Shown here: positions 44,093-55,974 of the stretch, piece by piece | Numbering within the stretch: position 1 is the stretch's first letter | Layout of the letters: the number at the start of each line of letters is the position of its first letter | NCBI GenBank assembly: GCA_037447655.1 | Contig: JBBHKE010002852.1 | Coordinates: 116,681-180,680, forward strand | Direction: 5' to 3' | Length of the DNA: 64,000 nucleotides | Origin: Zygnema cylindricum | Lineage: Eukaryota; Streptophyta; Zygnematophyceae; Zygnematales; Zygnemataceae | The notes under the pieces: generated by a model | What the model saw: the letters and a program-made list of their open reading frames with translations, nothing else | What the model was told of the DNA's origin: nothing | Database searches by the model: none | Position numbers and translations under genes: made by a program

Positions 44093-46945
44093 CTTTTGCT
44101 GCTTGCTGCTCTAGCAGCAAGCCCCATCACCCACATACAATATATATCCATACGTGCATCTCCTCATATGAGCATCCTCATAGCTGGCATCACTCCAAGT
44201 GGTGATGTCAATATCGTTCTCACCCAAATGCAACCATAGATCTCTAGTCTCTATAAGATATCTAAGGACTCTCTTAGCTGCCTCCAATGTTTTTTAGTGG
44301 GAGCATTCAGGCTCCTACTTAGTACTCTTACAGCTGCGGCTATGTCCGAACGGGTACAATTCATGAAATATATTAGGGTGCCCACTACTTGTCTGTAAGG
44401 GATGGTCTGCATAAATCTTTTCTCTTCCGGGCCTACCTCATCATCTAAGATTATAACTCCCTCTTTCACACTCCTCTCACTTCCCTTCTTTAATTCCATA
44501 GGAGTGGTACAACTATTAGCCTTGTCGATTTGGAATTTTTCTAACATATTTCCAATGGCCTCCTTTTGAGTTAATCTTATTATTTTTCTATCTCTGTCTC
44601 TCTCTACCAGAATTCCCAAAATATACCTTGCTTCTCCCATATCGTTCATCTCAAATCTTCCTTTTAGATCATTTTTTAACTTATTTATATTTTCCATAGA
44701 TTTACTTAAAACAAGCATATCGTCAATATAAATTGCAATAAAAATAATTCCTTCCTCATGTTCAAACAAATAAATTGAGTGATCTGAGCTGATCCGAATA
44801 TATTCCAAACCTGTAAGAAACTCATCGAGCGTCTTGTTCCATTGCTGGGGCGCCTGTTTCAGCCTATACAAAGATTTGATGAATCGGCATTCCTTGCTTT
44901 CCTCCCCTTGCTCCTCAAATCCTTCGGGTTGTCGCATAAAAATTTCGTTTTCCAAATCTCCATGTAGAAAGGTTGTCTTGATGTCCATCTGATGCACTTC
45001 CATGTCTTTTGCTGCCGCCATACTGAGAAGTATCGGAACCGAAGGAAACTTGACGACCGGAGCAAAAGTCTCCTCGTAGTCCTTTCCCTCTTTCTGGGTT
45101 AATCTATTTGCCACTAATCGAGCCTTATAACGTTCAATGGTGTTATCCGGGTTGAATTTCAGCTTAAATACCCACTTACACTCAATTGGCTTTCTGTTAG
45201 GAGCACAATCCATCAATTCCCATGTACTGGCCGCCATAATTGAGGCCATCTCCTCATTAATGGTTGTTTTCCACCAGTTTCTCTCAGGACAAGTCATTGC
45301 CTCATTATAAGTTTGAGGTTCATCGAGGTGAGACAGTTTGGTTACCTTATTGTTAACTTGCATCTCTTACATTCTTTTGCTGCTTTTTCTCCCTCCCTCA
45401 AACTTGGTTGCCGGAATAGATGGCTCTTTTGGATTCTTCAGAACAGTTTTTACCTCTCCCCTATCCCTCGATTGCGGGTATTTTTCTACCACGCTTTCCG
45501 CTTCGGTTGGAGTTAATACTAGGGGTTTCACATTTTGGTCCTTCTCGATCTGATCTGTACCTGCACGATCATCATCTGCTTGAAATCCTGGATAGTTAGG
45601 AAACTCAAAGTCATCAGAATTTTCTGACTCAAATCTGATTTTGACTGTCTTTGTATGCTTAAAGGGATCTATAGATTTTCCTTCATCCATAACCACTAGA
45701 TGCTTCACTAGGATAATATCCTCTTTTTTGAGATCGTAGACTCTATATCCTTTTACATCTTCATCATATCCTAGTAGATATCCTGGTTTTTCTTTTGGGT
45801 CTAACTTCTAGTTTGACCGATCTGCGTCTAAACTGAACACTTGACTACCGAAAACCTTTAAGTGTGAAACATTTGGTTTTCGGCCTGTCCATCTCTCATA
45901 GGGTGTTTGGCCTTTTACTGCAGAAGTAACAACTCTATTCTTGAGATAATTTGTACAGTTCATTGCTTCGGCCCTAAACTTATTTCCTATCTTTTTTTCT
46001 GACAGCATACTTCTAACACTATCATTGAGTGTTCTATTTAATCTTTCAACTACACCATTCTGCTTTGGATTTTCACGAACTATGTTTTGGTGTTGCACTC
46101 CATCTTCTCTCATAAAATCCTCAAACTGGTTAGAGGTATACTTTCCACCATTGTCACTCCTTACTCTCTTGATTAAGGTTTCATGGAGTTTTTCACTCCA
46201 TTTTTTATATTGTTTAAAACATTTCTTAGCCTCTGACTTATTTTTTAAAAAATACACCCTAGAAAACCGAGACTAATCATCTGTGATAGTCATCATAAAT
46301 CTCTTCCCCCTGGGTGATGGCACTCTGGCCGGCCCCCAAATATTTGTGTGTACAAAAACTAGAATCTTTTCTCCCTTATAGGTGGCAATTTTTGGGAAGG
46401 GTAATCTGTGTGCTTTACCTTGAGCACATCCACTACACTCACATAGATTCCCACTTTCACCGAACTGAATCCTTTCCACTACTCCCATATATTTCATCTC
46501 TTTTAACTTATCTAGATTCACATGCCCAAGCCTCTTATGCCACAACATTATATCATGAACACCAGCATAATAAATTTTCTTCTTTTCATTGCTTAAAATC
46601 AGCCTAAACATCCATTGGTTACCTTTTTTAGCAGGAAAATAAACTTCCTCCTCAAAACTAGCAGTAAAGACTCCTTTCCTAGTGCTAGTATCAAAACCCT
46701 TATCATCTAATACAGACATAGAGATGAGGTTTTTGTTGAGCTCCGGAATAAACAATACATCGAAGAATGTAACTATGGATGTCTTTCCTTCTACTAACAC
46801 TTTTAGATCTACCGATCGTACAAGAGTAGTAGTGACTATCCTCCCATCCCCGTACTCTATCTCTACAGTGGGAATCTTTCTTATCTTAGTGAACAGGTGT
46901 TTATCTTTACACATGTTCATGGATGCATCTGAATCTACAATCTAG
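44093..46945 (-). pseudogene. F3 pol (PR-IN-RT-RH start)
   Basis: Minus strand. The protease motif is damaged: a TAG stop replaces the preceding Trp codon (46942-46944) and DSG reads DSD (46928-46936). The first integrase catalytic Asp is lost, HTD to HTN (46342-46350). SDNGG and NGVVERLN remain. RT is the best-preserved part, an open frame 45363-44251 with FAPVVKFPS, QMDIKTTFLHGDL and YIDD (44719-44730), then TRSDIAAAVRVLSRSLN. RNase H begins (WSDASYEDAHMRRC) and is cut by F2. Confidence 0.9.
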
Positions 46946-46999
46946 CTTGCTTCACCTTTCAATCCACTAAAGGCACATTTTTGCTTTTGTAGAATTTAG

Positions 47000-48058
47000 A
47001 CCTCGTTTTTCGCTTCTAACTCCTCATCTAATAACAGTTCATCGTCCTTGTCCTCGGACTTCGCATCATCTACCTATGTCACAAAGGCCTTTTTCTTTCC
47101 TCTCGGGGATTCACCGGTTTGCCTCTCCTTTAACCACAACTCGGTTAACTTAGTGCACTTAGCAATATAATGACCTGGTTTATTACAAAAATGGCACAAA
47201 CCCTTAAGAGTGTTTCGTCCGAACTCGTCAGTCTGATTTTTCTGCTCCCCCTCTCCTTAATTTCCAACTGTTCTCCAAGAATCCTTGTTTCTCCAATCGG
47301 TCCCAGCTATCAAGGCTTGCCCACTCTTTCCTCCCCTTCGGATCTTAATCGTATTCTCCCGAACGAGAATCATCCCTACCACTGAATTCCAAATCCACCT
47401 TGAGTCCGCCAAGTCATGCACACGGTTGACTATGTTCTCGAACTCACCAGGTAACTTCATCAGTAAACAATTAAATTTTTCCTTTTCACTAAATACTTTT
47501 CCAGCACTCTCAAGTTCCATAAAAAGTGCAACAACTCATTGCAAAAATCCAACATCTTCCCCCCTTTGTTAACATACTGCTTAACTTTTTGATCAGCCAA
47601 CTGTTGTTGCTAAATCCTACCACTTCGGTACATCTTTATGAGAGCCACCCAAAGATCGGATGCCCTCTCTGCCTGCAAATGAGGAGATGCAAGCCCTTGA
47701 GTAAGATGGCGGAGGATGAAGTGCTTCGCCACCATATTGTTGTAGTCCCAGGTATCGATATCATTCTCCTCGTTCCTCGCAATAGGTGACATGAATGCCG
47801 AACCGCTTGCTATTAGTGTGACCGTCTCCTTCTCCTTTCCTTGTCCACCACCTTCCCTTCTTTTGTCTCATCCGTTGAAGATGGATCTGCATCAGTAGTC
47901 AATCAGCCTTTTGTAAACCCTGGAGGTATCTCAAGACTTGATGGACGCCTCACCCGTCCACTCACTATTCCCCAAAACCGTTTCTCACATAAAGCTACTA
48001 TCATCATACTTTCCCAGTATATGAAGCCGGCTCCATTGAATATGGGCACCTTAGAGGG
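47000..48058 (-). pseudogene. F3 gag, disrupted
   Basis: Zinc knuckle CHFCNKPGHYIAKC near 47195-47154 and gag body segments MELESAGKVFSEKEKFNCLL and MKLPGEFENIVNRVHDL. Frame broken several times. Confidence 0.85.
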
Positions 48059-48071
48059 TGGACCCAGAACC

Positions 48072-49105
48072 TGCAACTCTGAGACCTCAATAGATCCTCA
48101 GAGTAGGCAGCTCACACGAAGCCTCTAAGATAACCCTAACCCCTTTGTGTTCTATTAAGAATAACTGCCACCCTAGCAAACATAAACTCTGATCACCTAT
48201 ACCTTCGTGAAAACAAGACACTCGTGAGTCGATAGCAAAAAGAATCTATGAATTTGCTCCCCTAAGTAGTAAGTTATGAAGTGTCAAAGTTGACCTTTTG
48301 TATAGAAGCTCTTTGGGAGAGAGGGTCCAATCTATCAATTATTTTTAAGTCCTATCTCTCTCTAAAACTCTATCTATTGAAGTAAGGCACTAATCATAAT
48401 ACTCTATCGTACATAAAGGTACAAGAGCCGGTTTACTTTTTGTACGGCCATTGTACGTCATGGCCAACAAGTCAACACATGTCCCTTTTGGATTCGTTTG
48501 TGTAATCCGCGGAGATGCCGTAATCCAATGTGATTGTGCCACGTGGCAATTGATGTGACTTCGAACGCAAACCGCCGAAAACCTATTCCGCGATCTCGGC
48601 ATGCTCCGTGGCTGTCCGATTAAGCCGGATTACCATCGTGGCTATCATAAATACTTGCGCAATATTTGTTTCGTCTTCGAAACAAGATGCACGGTATCCG
48701 TTTCAGATTTTCCGTACGCCGTACATTACAAACTGTATCTATATCTAAATATCCCATTAAATGAAATAGCCTACGTGTTATCATTTAAATAGCTACCAAA
48801 CCAAATATACTCAACCTTGATCTTAGACTAATAGGCTAAGGTATCCGGCTGCCGGCTAACCTGACGAACAACACGTACCAGGTTCAAATCCTGGGTCCGT
48901 CAAGTTCTATTTTGGAAAACCTACCAACCTAATGTCTCTCCACGTCGGGATAGCTTATGCGGCCATGGCTCTATCTTCCTCTCCAACTTTCAGTGACTGC
49001 GGCAAGTGTGGGAGTTGGAGAGAGGAGTTAGGGGCAGGCTGCATCTGTTTCTTTTCTGCATTATACAAAACCTAGAAAATACTAAAATAACCTTTAATTT
49101 CTACA
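48072..49105 (-). mobile_element. F3 5' LTR
   Basis: 1,034 bp, ends CAGAGTTGCA before the PBS variant GGTTCTGGGTCCA. Antisense tRNA-like segment on plus strand 48826-48904 with B box GGTTCAAATCC at 48891-48901 and A-box-like AGGCTAAGG. Confidence 0.88.
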
Positions 49106-49514
49106 GGTGATGGGGCTTGCTTCTGCAGCAGCAAGCAGCAAAAGATCATTGCTCAGTACACCATTGAGGCTGAGTAAATGGCTTCTTGCTCTGCTGTAAA
49201 AGAATTAATGTGGGTCAAGTCTTTGCTTAGTGAGCTTGATTATCTTTAGAGTGGTGTCCAAAAAGTGTTTTGTGATAATCAGGCTGCCATTCCCATTTCT
49301 GCCAGTCCTAAACATCACTTTAAAGCCAAACACATCGACATTAGACTTAGCTTTGTTAGGGAGAAAGTAGAAAACAAGATAATCAGTTTGGAGTATAAAC
49401 CAGAAAGTGAAATGGTAGCAGATATGATGACCAAAACTATGCCTTCCCCTAAATTATTTTTTTGCCGGGAGAAGTGTGGTCTTAAAATAAAGAGTGACTA
49501 GAAAATAAGGGGAG
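49106..49514 (+). pseudogene. F3b RNase H end and PPT
   Basis: Starts mid-domain (GDGACFCSSKQQK), then VFCDNQAAIPISASPKHHFK, MVADMMTKTMPSPK and CREKCGLK, then PPT AAAATAAGGGGAG. Continuation of the element whose pol fragment lies at 35941-36366. Confidence 0.88.
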
Positions 49515-50548
49515 TGTAGAAATTAAAGGTTATTTTAGTATTTTCTAGGTTTTGTAAAATGCAGAAAAGAAGCAGATGCAGCCTGCCTCTAACTCCTCTC
49601 TCCAGCTCCCACACTTGCCGCAGTCACTGAAAGTTGGAGAGGAAGATAGAGCCATGGCCACATAAGCTATCCCGACGTGGACAGATATTAGGTTGGTATA
49701 TTTTTCCAAAATAGATCTTGACGGACCCAGGATTTGAACCTGGTACGTGCCGTTCGTTAAGTTAGCCGGTAGCCGGATACCTTAGCCAATTAGTCTAAGA
49801 TCAAGGTTAGAATATATAAGGTTTGGTATCTATTTAAATGTTAACACGTAGGCTGTTTCATTTAACGAGATATTTAGACATAGATACAGTTTGTAATGTA
49901 CGGCGTACGGAACATCCGAAACAGATACTGCGCATCTTGTTTCGAAGACGAAACAAATATTGCGCAAATGTTTAAGACGGCCACGATTGTAATCCGGCTT
50001 AATCAGGCGGCCACGGAGCATGGTGAGATCGCGGAATAGGTTTTCGGCGGTTTGCGTTCGAAGAAACATCAATTGCCACGTGGCACAATCACATTCGATT
50101 ACGGCATCCCCGGGATTACAGAAACGAATCCAAAAGTGCCATGTGTTGACTTGTTGGCCATGTCATACAATGGCCGTACAAAAAGTACACCGACACCTGT
50201 ACCTTTATGTACGATACAGTATTATGATTGGTGCCGTACTTCAGTAGATAGAGTTTTAGAGAGAGATAGGACTTCAAAAAAATTGATAGATTGGACCCTC
50301 TCTCCCAGAGAGCTTTTGAACTAAAGGTCAACTTTGACCCTTTATAACTTACTACTCATGGGAGCAAATTTAGAGATTTTTTTTGCTATAGACTCACGGG
50401 AGTCTTGCCTTTACAGAGGTAAAGTTGGTCAGTGTTTTTGTTTGTTATGGTGGCAGTTATACTTGTTGAAACACAAAGGGGTCATGGTTATCCAAGAGGC
50501 TTAGTGTGAGCTGCCAACACTGAGGACCTATGGAGGTCTCAGAGTTAC
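49515..50548 (+). mobile_element. F3b 3' LTR
   Basis: 1,034 bp, TGTAGAAATTAAAGG to GAGTTACA (TTGCA mutated). Lies in inverted orientation to the F3 5' LTR only 409 bp away. Antisense tRNA-like segment 49717-49798 with B box at 49740-49730. About 21 bp of flank (50552-50573, GACCCCATGAATGAAAGTGG) is also present at 35918-35938, before the pol fragment. Confidence 0.88.
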
Positions 50549-50976
50549 AATGGACCCCATGAATGAAAGTGGAGGTACGAGACCCCGGATGTTTTTCCGT
50601 ACATGCGCGTGAGAAGCACGTAGAAAAATAGCGAGGACTCCTCCTCGTTCAAAATTTTCACACTCTTGTGGCGCGTGCATAGGTCATTTTTATTCGTTGT
50701 TTGGGCGGTACTTTAACTAAAATCACCCCCTCGAGGTGATTTTGGATGAAGTTTTTTTTTGGGCTGGATTCTTTTGCTCGGGGGTTGAAAAGGGGAAAAC
50801 GCCAAAATGCGTTCACATGACGACAAACGCGCCGTACATCTAAAGTATGAATTGACGTTCACCTTTCTTTGTTAAAAATGATTTTCTCGTACGGCTAAAG
50901 TTTTTGTCAACGTTCCCTGAATTTTAAGGCAAAAAGACAGAGAAAAGTAGATACTTTAATACATGGGGACGTACCC

Positions 50977-52014
50977 TAAAGTCCCAAAACAATAATAAAG
51001 TCCCAAAACAATACTAAAGTCCTAGAGTACACGAATCAGCAAACACAACAAACGCGAATTGATGCTAACAAATCCATACAGCGAACCGATATGTAAAAGA
51101 CAAACGCGCTGCCAAACTGACGCGCAGATCGACAATGCACCTGTTGTGAAAACGGTATAAAATCAAATTAAACCTAATTTCCCCCATCCCTTTCATTTGT
51201 TACATTCACACCGGAAATGGATGATGAATGAGATGAGGAAATGAATGACCCCGTACCATTTATTTCGCAAAAAAACAAAACAGAGGCACCAAACTGACCG
51301 ACTAGTTGGCTGTCAACCTTTTTGGAGCGTAGTGACGGACAAAATATACGATTTGGAGCGTAGCGACGGACAAAAACGTACGGTCAAGTGCGTCAAAAAT
51401 TGACACTTGTGGTAAGTCATCCTCTTTTCTGGGAACCCTTTTCGAAATGCAGAAATTTGACTTTGAAAAAACATGAAGTCGCATTTCGAATGATTCATCC
51501 GTACTGTACGAAATTTTCTAAAATGGTAACCCATAAACGAATAACCAATCAAAATCAACTAGAATAGAATGTAAAATAATATAAAGTTATTTTTTTTTTA
51601 TAATTTTGACGAAACAATCATCTAAAATATAGCGTAAAAAATGTCAAAAACGATGGCTTGGTACGGACAGATTTGAGTCATTCGACGCTTAATCGTACGG
51701 CAGCATGAACCACATCGCGACGTTTTAGTTGACGTGAGATGACGTCAAAGGCGATTCACGTCCAAACAAAACAAAAAGACATTTGTTACCTCATCTCATT
51801 CATCATCCATTTCCGGTGTGAATGCAGCAATTAAGACGTCTTAAAACCGTTGATTTAGTAAGCATGTCTGCGACATATTCCACTGTTGACATTTGATAAT
51901 TATAAAAACAAGATCCACTTTGCAGCCACCAAATAACTGGCAGGATTCCATTGGATTACAATATGATTTGTACAATTGTCGAATATAACTGTCGGTGTAA
52001 ATCTTCAAACAATC
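50977..52014. other. No gene recognised
   Basis: Short words such as AGTCCCAAAACAATA are repeated at 50980-51020. Two nearly identical copies of a segment with CATCATCCATTTCCGGTGTGAATG occur in opposite orientation (about 51196-51244 and 51790-51826), a possible inverted-repeat pair. No exon supported. Confidence 0.5.
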
Positions 52015-52017
52015 TAA

Positions 52018-53331
52018 GGGTACGTCCCCATGTAAGCGATACTTTGAAAAAAAGAATTGGACTATAGTGGAGTATTCCGTACTACTTTGAAAAGCGTCCC
52101 TATGTGCGAAAATGAAATCGGAACTTTAAAATGTGACGGGTGTAGATGTGGGTAACAACTTGCGGCGATTGGAAACGACCACGAAACTTACTATGATTGA
52201 TGACGTACGCAAAAACTACTACGGTTGTAGACGTCTATAATACACGCGGCAATTAGTGACGTCTCAAAAACTAACGACGGATGTACACGTCTACAATGAC
52301 AAATGGTGTTCAACTGTTCACAACTCCCGCGACATCACGTGACAGCGTGATGTTGACCATGACATTGTAGACATCAGACCACATCAGACCATCACTGTTC
52401 AACCTACTACCACTGTCACACTCTTACCCTACTACCACTGTCCAGTTGACTCCTTTCCGCCTGCATGTTTTTACAAAACCAAGGAATTTTATACTTCGTA
52501 ATTTCTCCCTTTTCCACACTTGCTACAAAAACTTAATCTGTTGCGGAGAAAAGGTAATCTGTTGCAGAAAAACTGCCAGGAAACCTTTTTACTGAGAGCT
52601 TTTTACGAGTGCTTCATCGCAGTTTTCTCCAAAAAAAAAAAAAAAAAAAAAAAAACCAAAAAAATAAGAGATAATGATAAATAAATAAAAAAAAAGAAAA
52701 AAAAATATGACACATAATATAAATAAGGAAAAAATGCCTTTACGTTGTTGAAAAACGGCTCTCGTTCTATTATTTCGAGTTCTTGGCCAGCTAGCGTTCT
52801 GTTGACTCCTTATATTGAATGTGAGAGAACGGGAGACATGGAGTGTGAGGGAGCGTGATAGTGGAAGTGGGAGAGAGTGTACGGTAGGTGGAGTGTACGG
52901 TAGAAGGAGGGAAGCTACTCGGTGGATTTCACCTTGGGCGAAATGACGCTGGTTGCGAAAAGACCCCTGGAAAAAAAAAAAACGTACAGTTCGCAAAGCG
53001 ACAAATTGTTTTTTTTTTATCCACCTATAAATTTTCCACGCGTGTGGCGCGTGCTGGGCCGTTTTGCATTCGTTGTTTCGGCGGTACTTTCTCTGAAATC
53101 ACCTCACGAGGTGATTTTTGATAAAGTTTTTTGACGGGTCGAAAAAAGGAAAACGCCAAAATTTGTTAATATGACGACAAACAGGAAGTACATTCAAAGT
53201 ATCGACTTGACGTTTGCTGTACTTTTCAAGACTTGATTTTTTTGTACGGCTAAAGTTTTTCTCGTACGCAACTGCGTTTTGGGTGAAAACGACGAAATAA
53301 AGTCGATACTTTAACACATGGGGACGTACCC
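52018..53331. mobile_element. Harbinger-like TIR element, uninterrupted member
   Basis: 1,314 bp with TIR GGGTACGTCCCCATGT at left and ACATGGGGACGTACCC at right, flanked by TAA (52015-52017, 53332-53334). The interior has multiple short GTAGACGTC/TGTGACG motifs, a poly-A tract (52628-52655) and no transposase. Confidence 0.8.
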
Positions 53332-53334
53332 TAA

Positions 53335-53884
53335 TCCACAATTCTCAAACATCTCCGTGATCCTCAAATAATTCTCTGACATGGCACGCCACCGTACATA
53401 TTTGTCCTCCCTGGGACTCAGGACAACTGTCGGTTGCAACCTCCAAGTACATAATTCTGTCACGCCACGTGTCACGTCATGTAAAACAAAGGCAAAACCG
53501 TACGCTGACTTTCCATTGTCAATGCCGCCCAAATCTTCATCATAAAAACGCCTACTTTTGAACTATGCTCCAAAAGTACAGTACCCGCACACATTTCAAA
53601 AGGTCGTGCCGACAAAACAAAGGCATAACCGTACGTTGACTTTTTCCTGCCGCCCCAATCTCATCACAAAATTCGATACACTTCCAAAACTTCCCACACA
53701 GGTGTAAAAATTAACCCTATTTTACAACAACTGCCAGATAGTGAAAGATACGTTTCACGGCCTCCAACTAGTACAGTACTTTTTCTGACCCTGCCAATAT
53801 TGGCTCACGGCGGAAACTGTGGCTCACGGCGGAAACTGTGGCTCACGGCGGAAACTGCAGCAGCCACACTCAAGACTTTAAGTC
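53335..53884. other. Short tandem repeat, no gene
   Basis: Three and a half copies of a 19-bp GGCTCACGGCGGAAACTGT unit at about 53801-53863. Otherwise nothing recognised. Confidence 0.7.
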
Positions 53885-53979
53885 AGAGGTCGCAAAAGTT
53901 AAAATTTTCGATACCCGAACCCGACAATTTTTTTTTTCAGAATCTGAACACCCGAAACTCGACCAGGTTATGTCACGCC

Positions 53980-54505
53980 AGAGGTCGCAAAAGTCAAAAT
54001 TTTACATAACCGAAACATACCGTTTTTTTTTTCAAAATCTGAGTAACCGACGCCCGACCCGATTATGTCACGCTCCAAAATTGTTAAACGTTAACCGACA
54101 GGCGTTTACGAAAATAAAAGTTAACCGAAACTCGATTTCTCGCGACTAACCGTGCCCGCCCGTAACCGACAAAGTACAAAATTAATTAATGTACGACTTA
54201 TGAATAAGCCAATAATTACGATTTGTCCCATTCCCTAAGATTTGCGAAATGAATAGTGTTACTACAGTACCGTACAGATTTGAGACGCTAATCATGATGT
54301 CACGCACTTCCACGATACCAAAGAGTACAAAGTACAAGAATGTTGGATTATAGGGACAGTACAAAATTTTCTTTTTTTTTGGTTTTTTGGTTGACCTACC
54401 GTAACCGCCCGACCCCCAAAATTTGGCAACCGAATCCGTTCCGGATCCGGCGCGGGCGGTCGGTTAACGGTCGGTCACGGTTTCGGTTGACCGTTTGCGA
54501 CCTCT
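53980..54505. mobile_element. Inner AGAGGTCGCAA-family copy
   Basis: 526 bp, AGAGGTCGCAAAAGTCAAAATT to GACCGTTTGCGACCTCT. The outer element resumes at GTATCATGCTCCTAAATTG. Confidence 0.65.
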
Positions 54506-54699
54506 GTATCATGCTCCTAAATTGTTACACGGTACCCGATACGCGTTTAAGAAAGAAAAATTTAGCCGAAACTCGATTTCCCCCAACTACCCGTACCCGC
54601 TCGTACACGAATAAGTACAAATTTAGTGGTACATCTCCCTTATACCTTCCACGATACCAAAAGTACAAAGTACAATAATGTCGGATAGTATACATACTA

Positions 54700-55759
54700 C
54701 ACCGCCAATCGTTATTAGCGTTATGAACGCTATATCGACACCCCCAAATTTTGACCCCAAAACCTGAAATATAATTAATAACACAAATTGTTTTTTTTTC
54801 ATTAATTACGGTTCTGGTGAATTAGCGTTAATAATTTTAATTTAAAGATCTTCTTGAATAGTGTGGTGTACGGACGTGTTAGTCTGTACAGAATGGTACT
54901 TTGTTGAGTAAAAAAGTACGAAACATGGACTAAAATAATTGCGATCGCACTTAAAACTGCGCTCACAATGAAACACATAATGAGATCGTACCTATTTTAG
55001 TGTAAAGATATTGATCGCGTATTAACTATAGGTGAGAAAGCCCAAATTAGAGGTATGAATAAAGTACACCGCGAATCGTAATTAGAGTAAAGAAAAAAAT
55101 AGGGTAAAAAAAGAGAAAAAAATAATTAAAGTTATGAACACTAATTAGTGTGATAGAACTTTTTCAAAAAGGAATTTACTCTAATTTATGTAATTATTCA
55201 AATTTGACGTACTGAATATCTCTACTGTAAATTAGGTATTCGTATAGAATCTGACAAAAAGTACAGTTTATCGTCATTATGATGTTTGCACTACACGGTT
55301 TGTTAAAACGCAGTAACATGATAACGGCCTGTATTAAATCATTATTTGTACTTTTTTACTTAATAAAGTACAATTTTGCACGGTCAGACACTGACCGTAC
55401 GCCACACTATTTAAAACGGCACTGTATAAGAGTTATTAACGCTCATTCAAAAAGTAAATTAAATAGTATAATGAAAAATTTAGAATCATTTACTCTATTT
55501 AACGTGATAGAGCCGATATTTAGGGCGACCGAATTAGCGTTATTTACTCTAATTACGATTCGCGGTGTAGAGTAAAAGGTCGCGACGGTGTACGATTTGT
55601 GAGACTTTGTACTCTGTGAAGATCCTGATGGCAGATATGTTGTACCCAAATCAACGTTATGGATCAATTAGAGTAAACTTTTTAACTCAAATTAGCGTTA
55701 ATAACGCTAATTAATTTTTAACACTAATAATTTCTAAAAGTTGATAATGATTGGCGATG
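54700..55759. mobile_element. CACCGCC-subfamily MITE carrying a nested MITE
   Basis: Termini ACCGCCAATCGTTATTAGCG and TAATGATTGGCGATG with TA at 54698-54699 and 55760-55761. Own length ~557 bp without the nested 55067-55567 element. Confidence 0.7.
55067..55567. mobile_element. CACCGCG-subfamily MITE, nested
   Basis: 501 bp between TA pairs (55065-55066, 55568-55569), CACCGCGAATCGTAATTAGAG to CTAATTACGATTCGCGGTG. Same length as 34973-35473. Confidence 0.8.
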
Positions 55760-55974
55760 TACAGAGTACTCTAGTGGAATGTACCTACGAAACCTTCATT
55801 TTTTTCATATTTTGCTTGCCCGGCTGTACCCAAATTTGTTTTTTGTTTTTTTTATTCTCCTGGCCGAATCTGGCTAACCCCCTAAATTTGGCATTCGAAT
55901 CCGTTCCGGATCCAACGCGGGCGGGTGGGCGGGTACCGTTCGAGTACGGATTCCGGTACCCGATTGCGACCTCT

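Larger units (their letters stand above)
36367..49105 (-). mobile_element. Ty1/copia F3, complete but split by F2
   Basis: Minus-strand element: 5' LTR 49105-48072, PBS 48071-48059, gag and pol down to 44093, then nested F2 (37766-44092), RNase H end 37765-37410, and 3' LTR 37409-36367. LTRs start TGTAGAAATTAAAGG and end GTTGCA. Flanking 5-mers (GTTAG, GGTGA) do not match, and the two flanks are non-adjacent parts of another copia pol, so insertion involved a deletion or later loss. Confidence 0.88.
34924..50976. mobile_element. Harbinger-like TIR element split by a copia nest
   Basis: The left half (34924-35940) begins GAGGGTGTCCCCATGTAA after TAA (34921-34923). The right half (50552-50976) ends ACATGGGGACGTACCC before TAA (50977-50979). 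Both halves align with the uninterrupted relative at 52018-53331. The TAA duplication and GGGTACGTCCCC-type TIR suggest PIF/Harbinger. No transposase is visible. It contains a MITE (34973-35473) and the F3b/F3/F2 nest. Confidence 0.7.
53885..55974. mobile_element. AGAGGTCGCAA-terminus element with three nested insertions
   Basis: Left end AGAGGTCGCAAAAGTTAAAATT, right end GTACCCGATTGCGACCTCT. It is interrupted by a second family member (53980-54505) and by a MITE (54700-55759) that itself holds a MITE (55067-55567). The non-nested relative 57070-57554 shows the continuous sequence. Superfamily uncertain: no clean target duplication found. Confidence 0.65.

Noticed and set aside
44093-49105. 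A 5-kb inversion joining the minus RNase H at 44093 to the plus RNase H at 49106
   Set aside because: The CTTTT duplication at 37761-37765 and 44093-44097 shows that F2 simply inserted into F3, whose RNase H continues at 37760. The plus RNase H at 49106 belongs to a different copia (F3b).
52589-52996. Minus-strand frame with Phe-rich C-terminus
   Set aside because: Runs through a poly-A tract and a short GTGAGAG repeat inside the Harbinger-like element. No domain.
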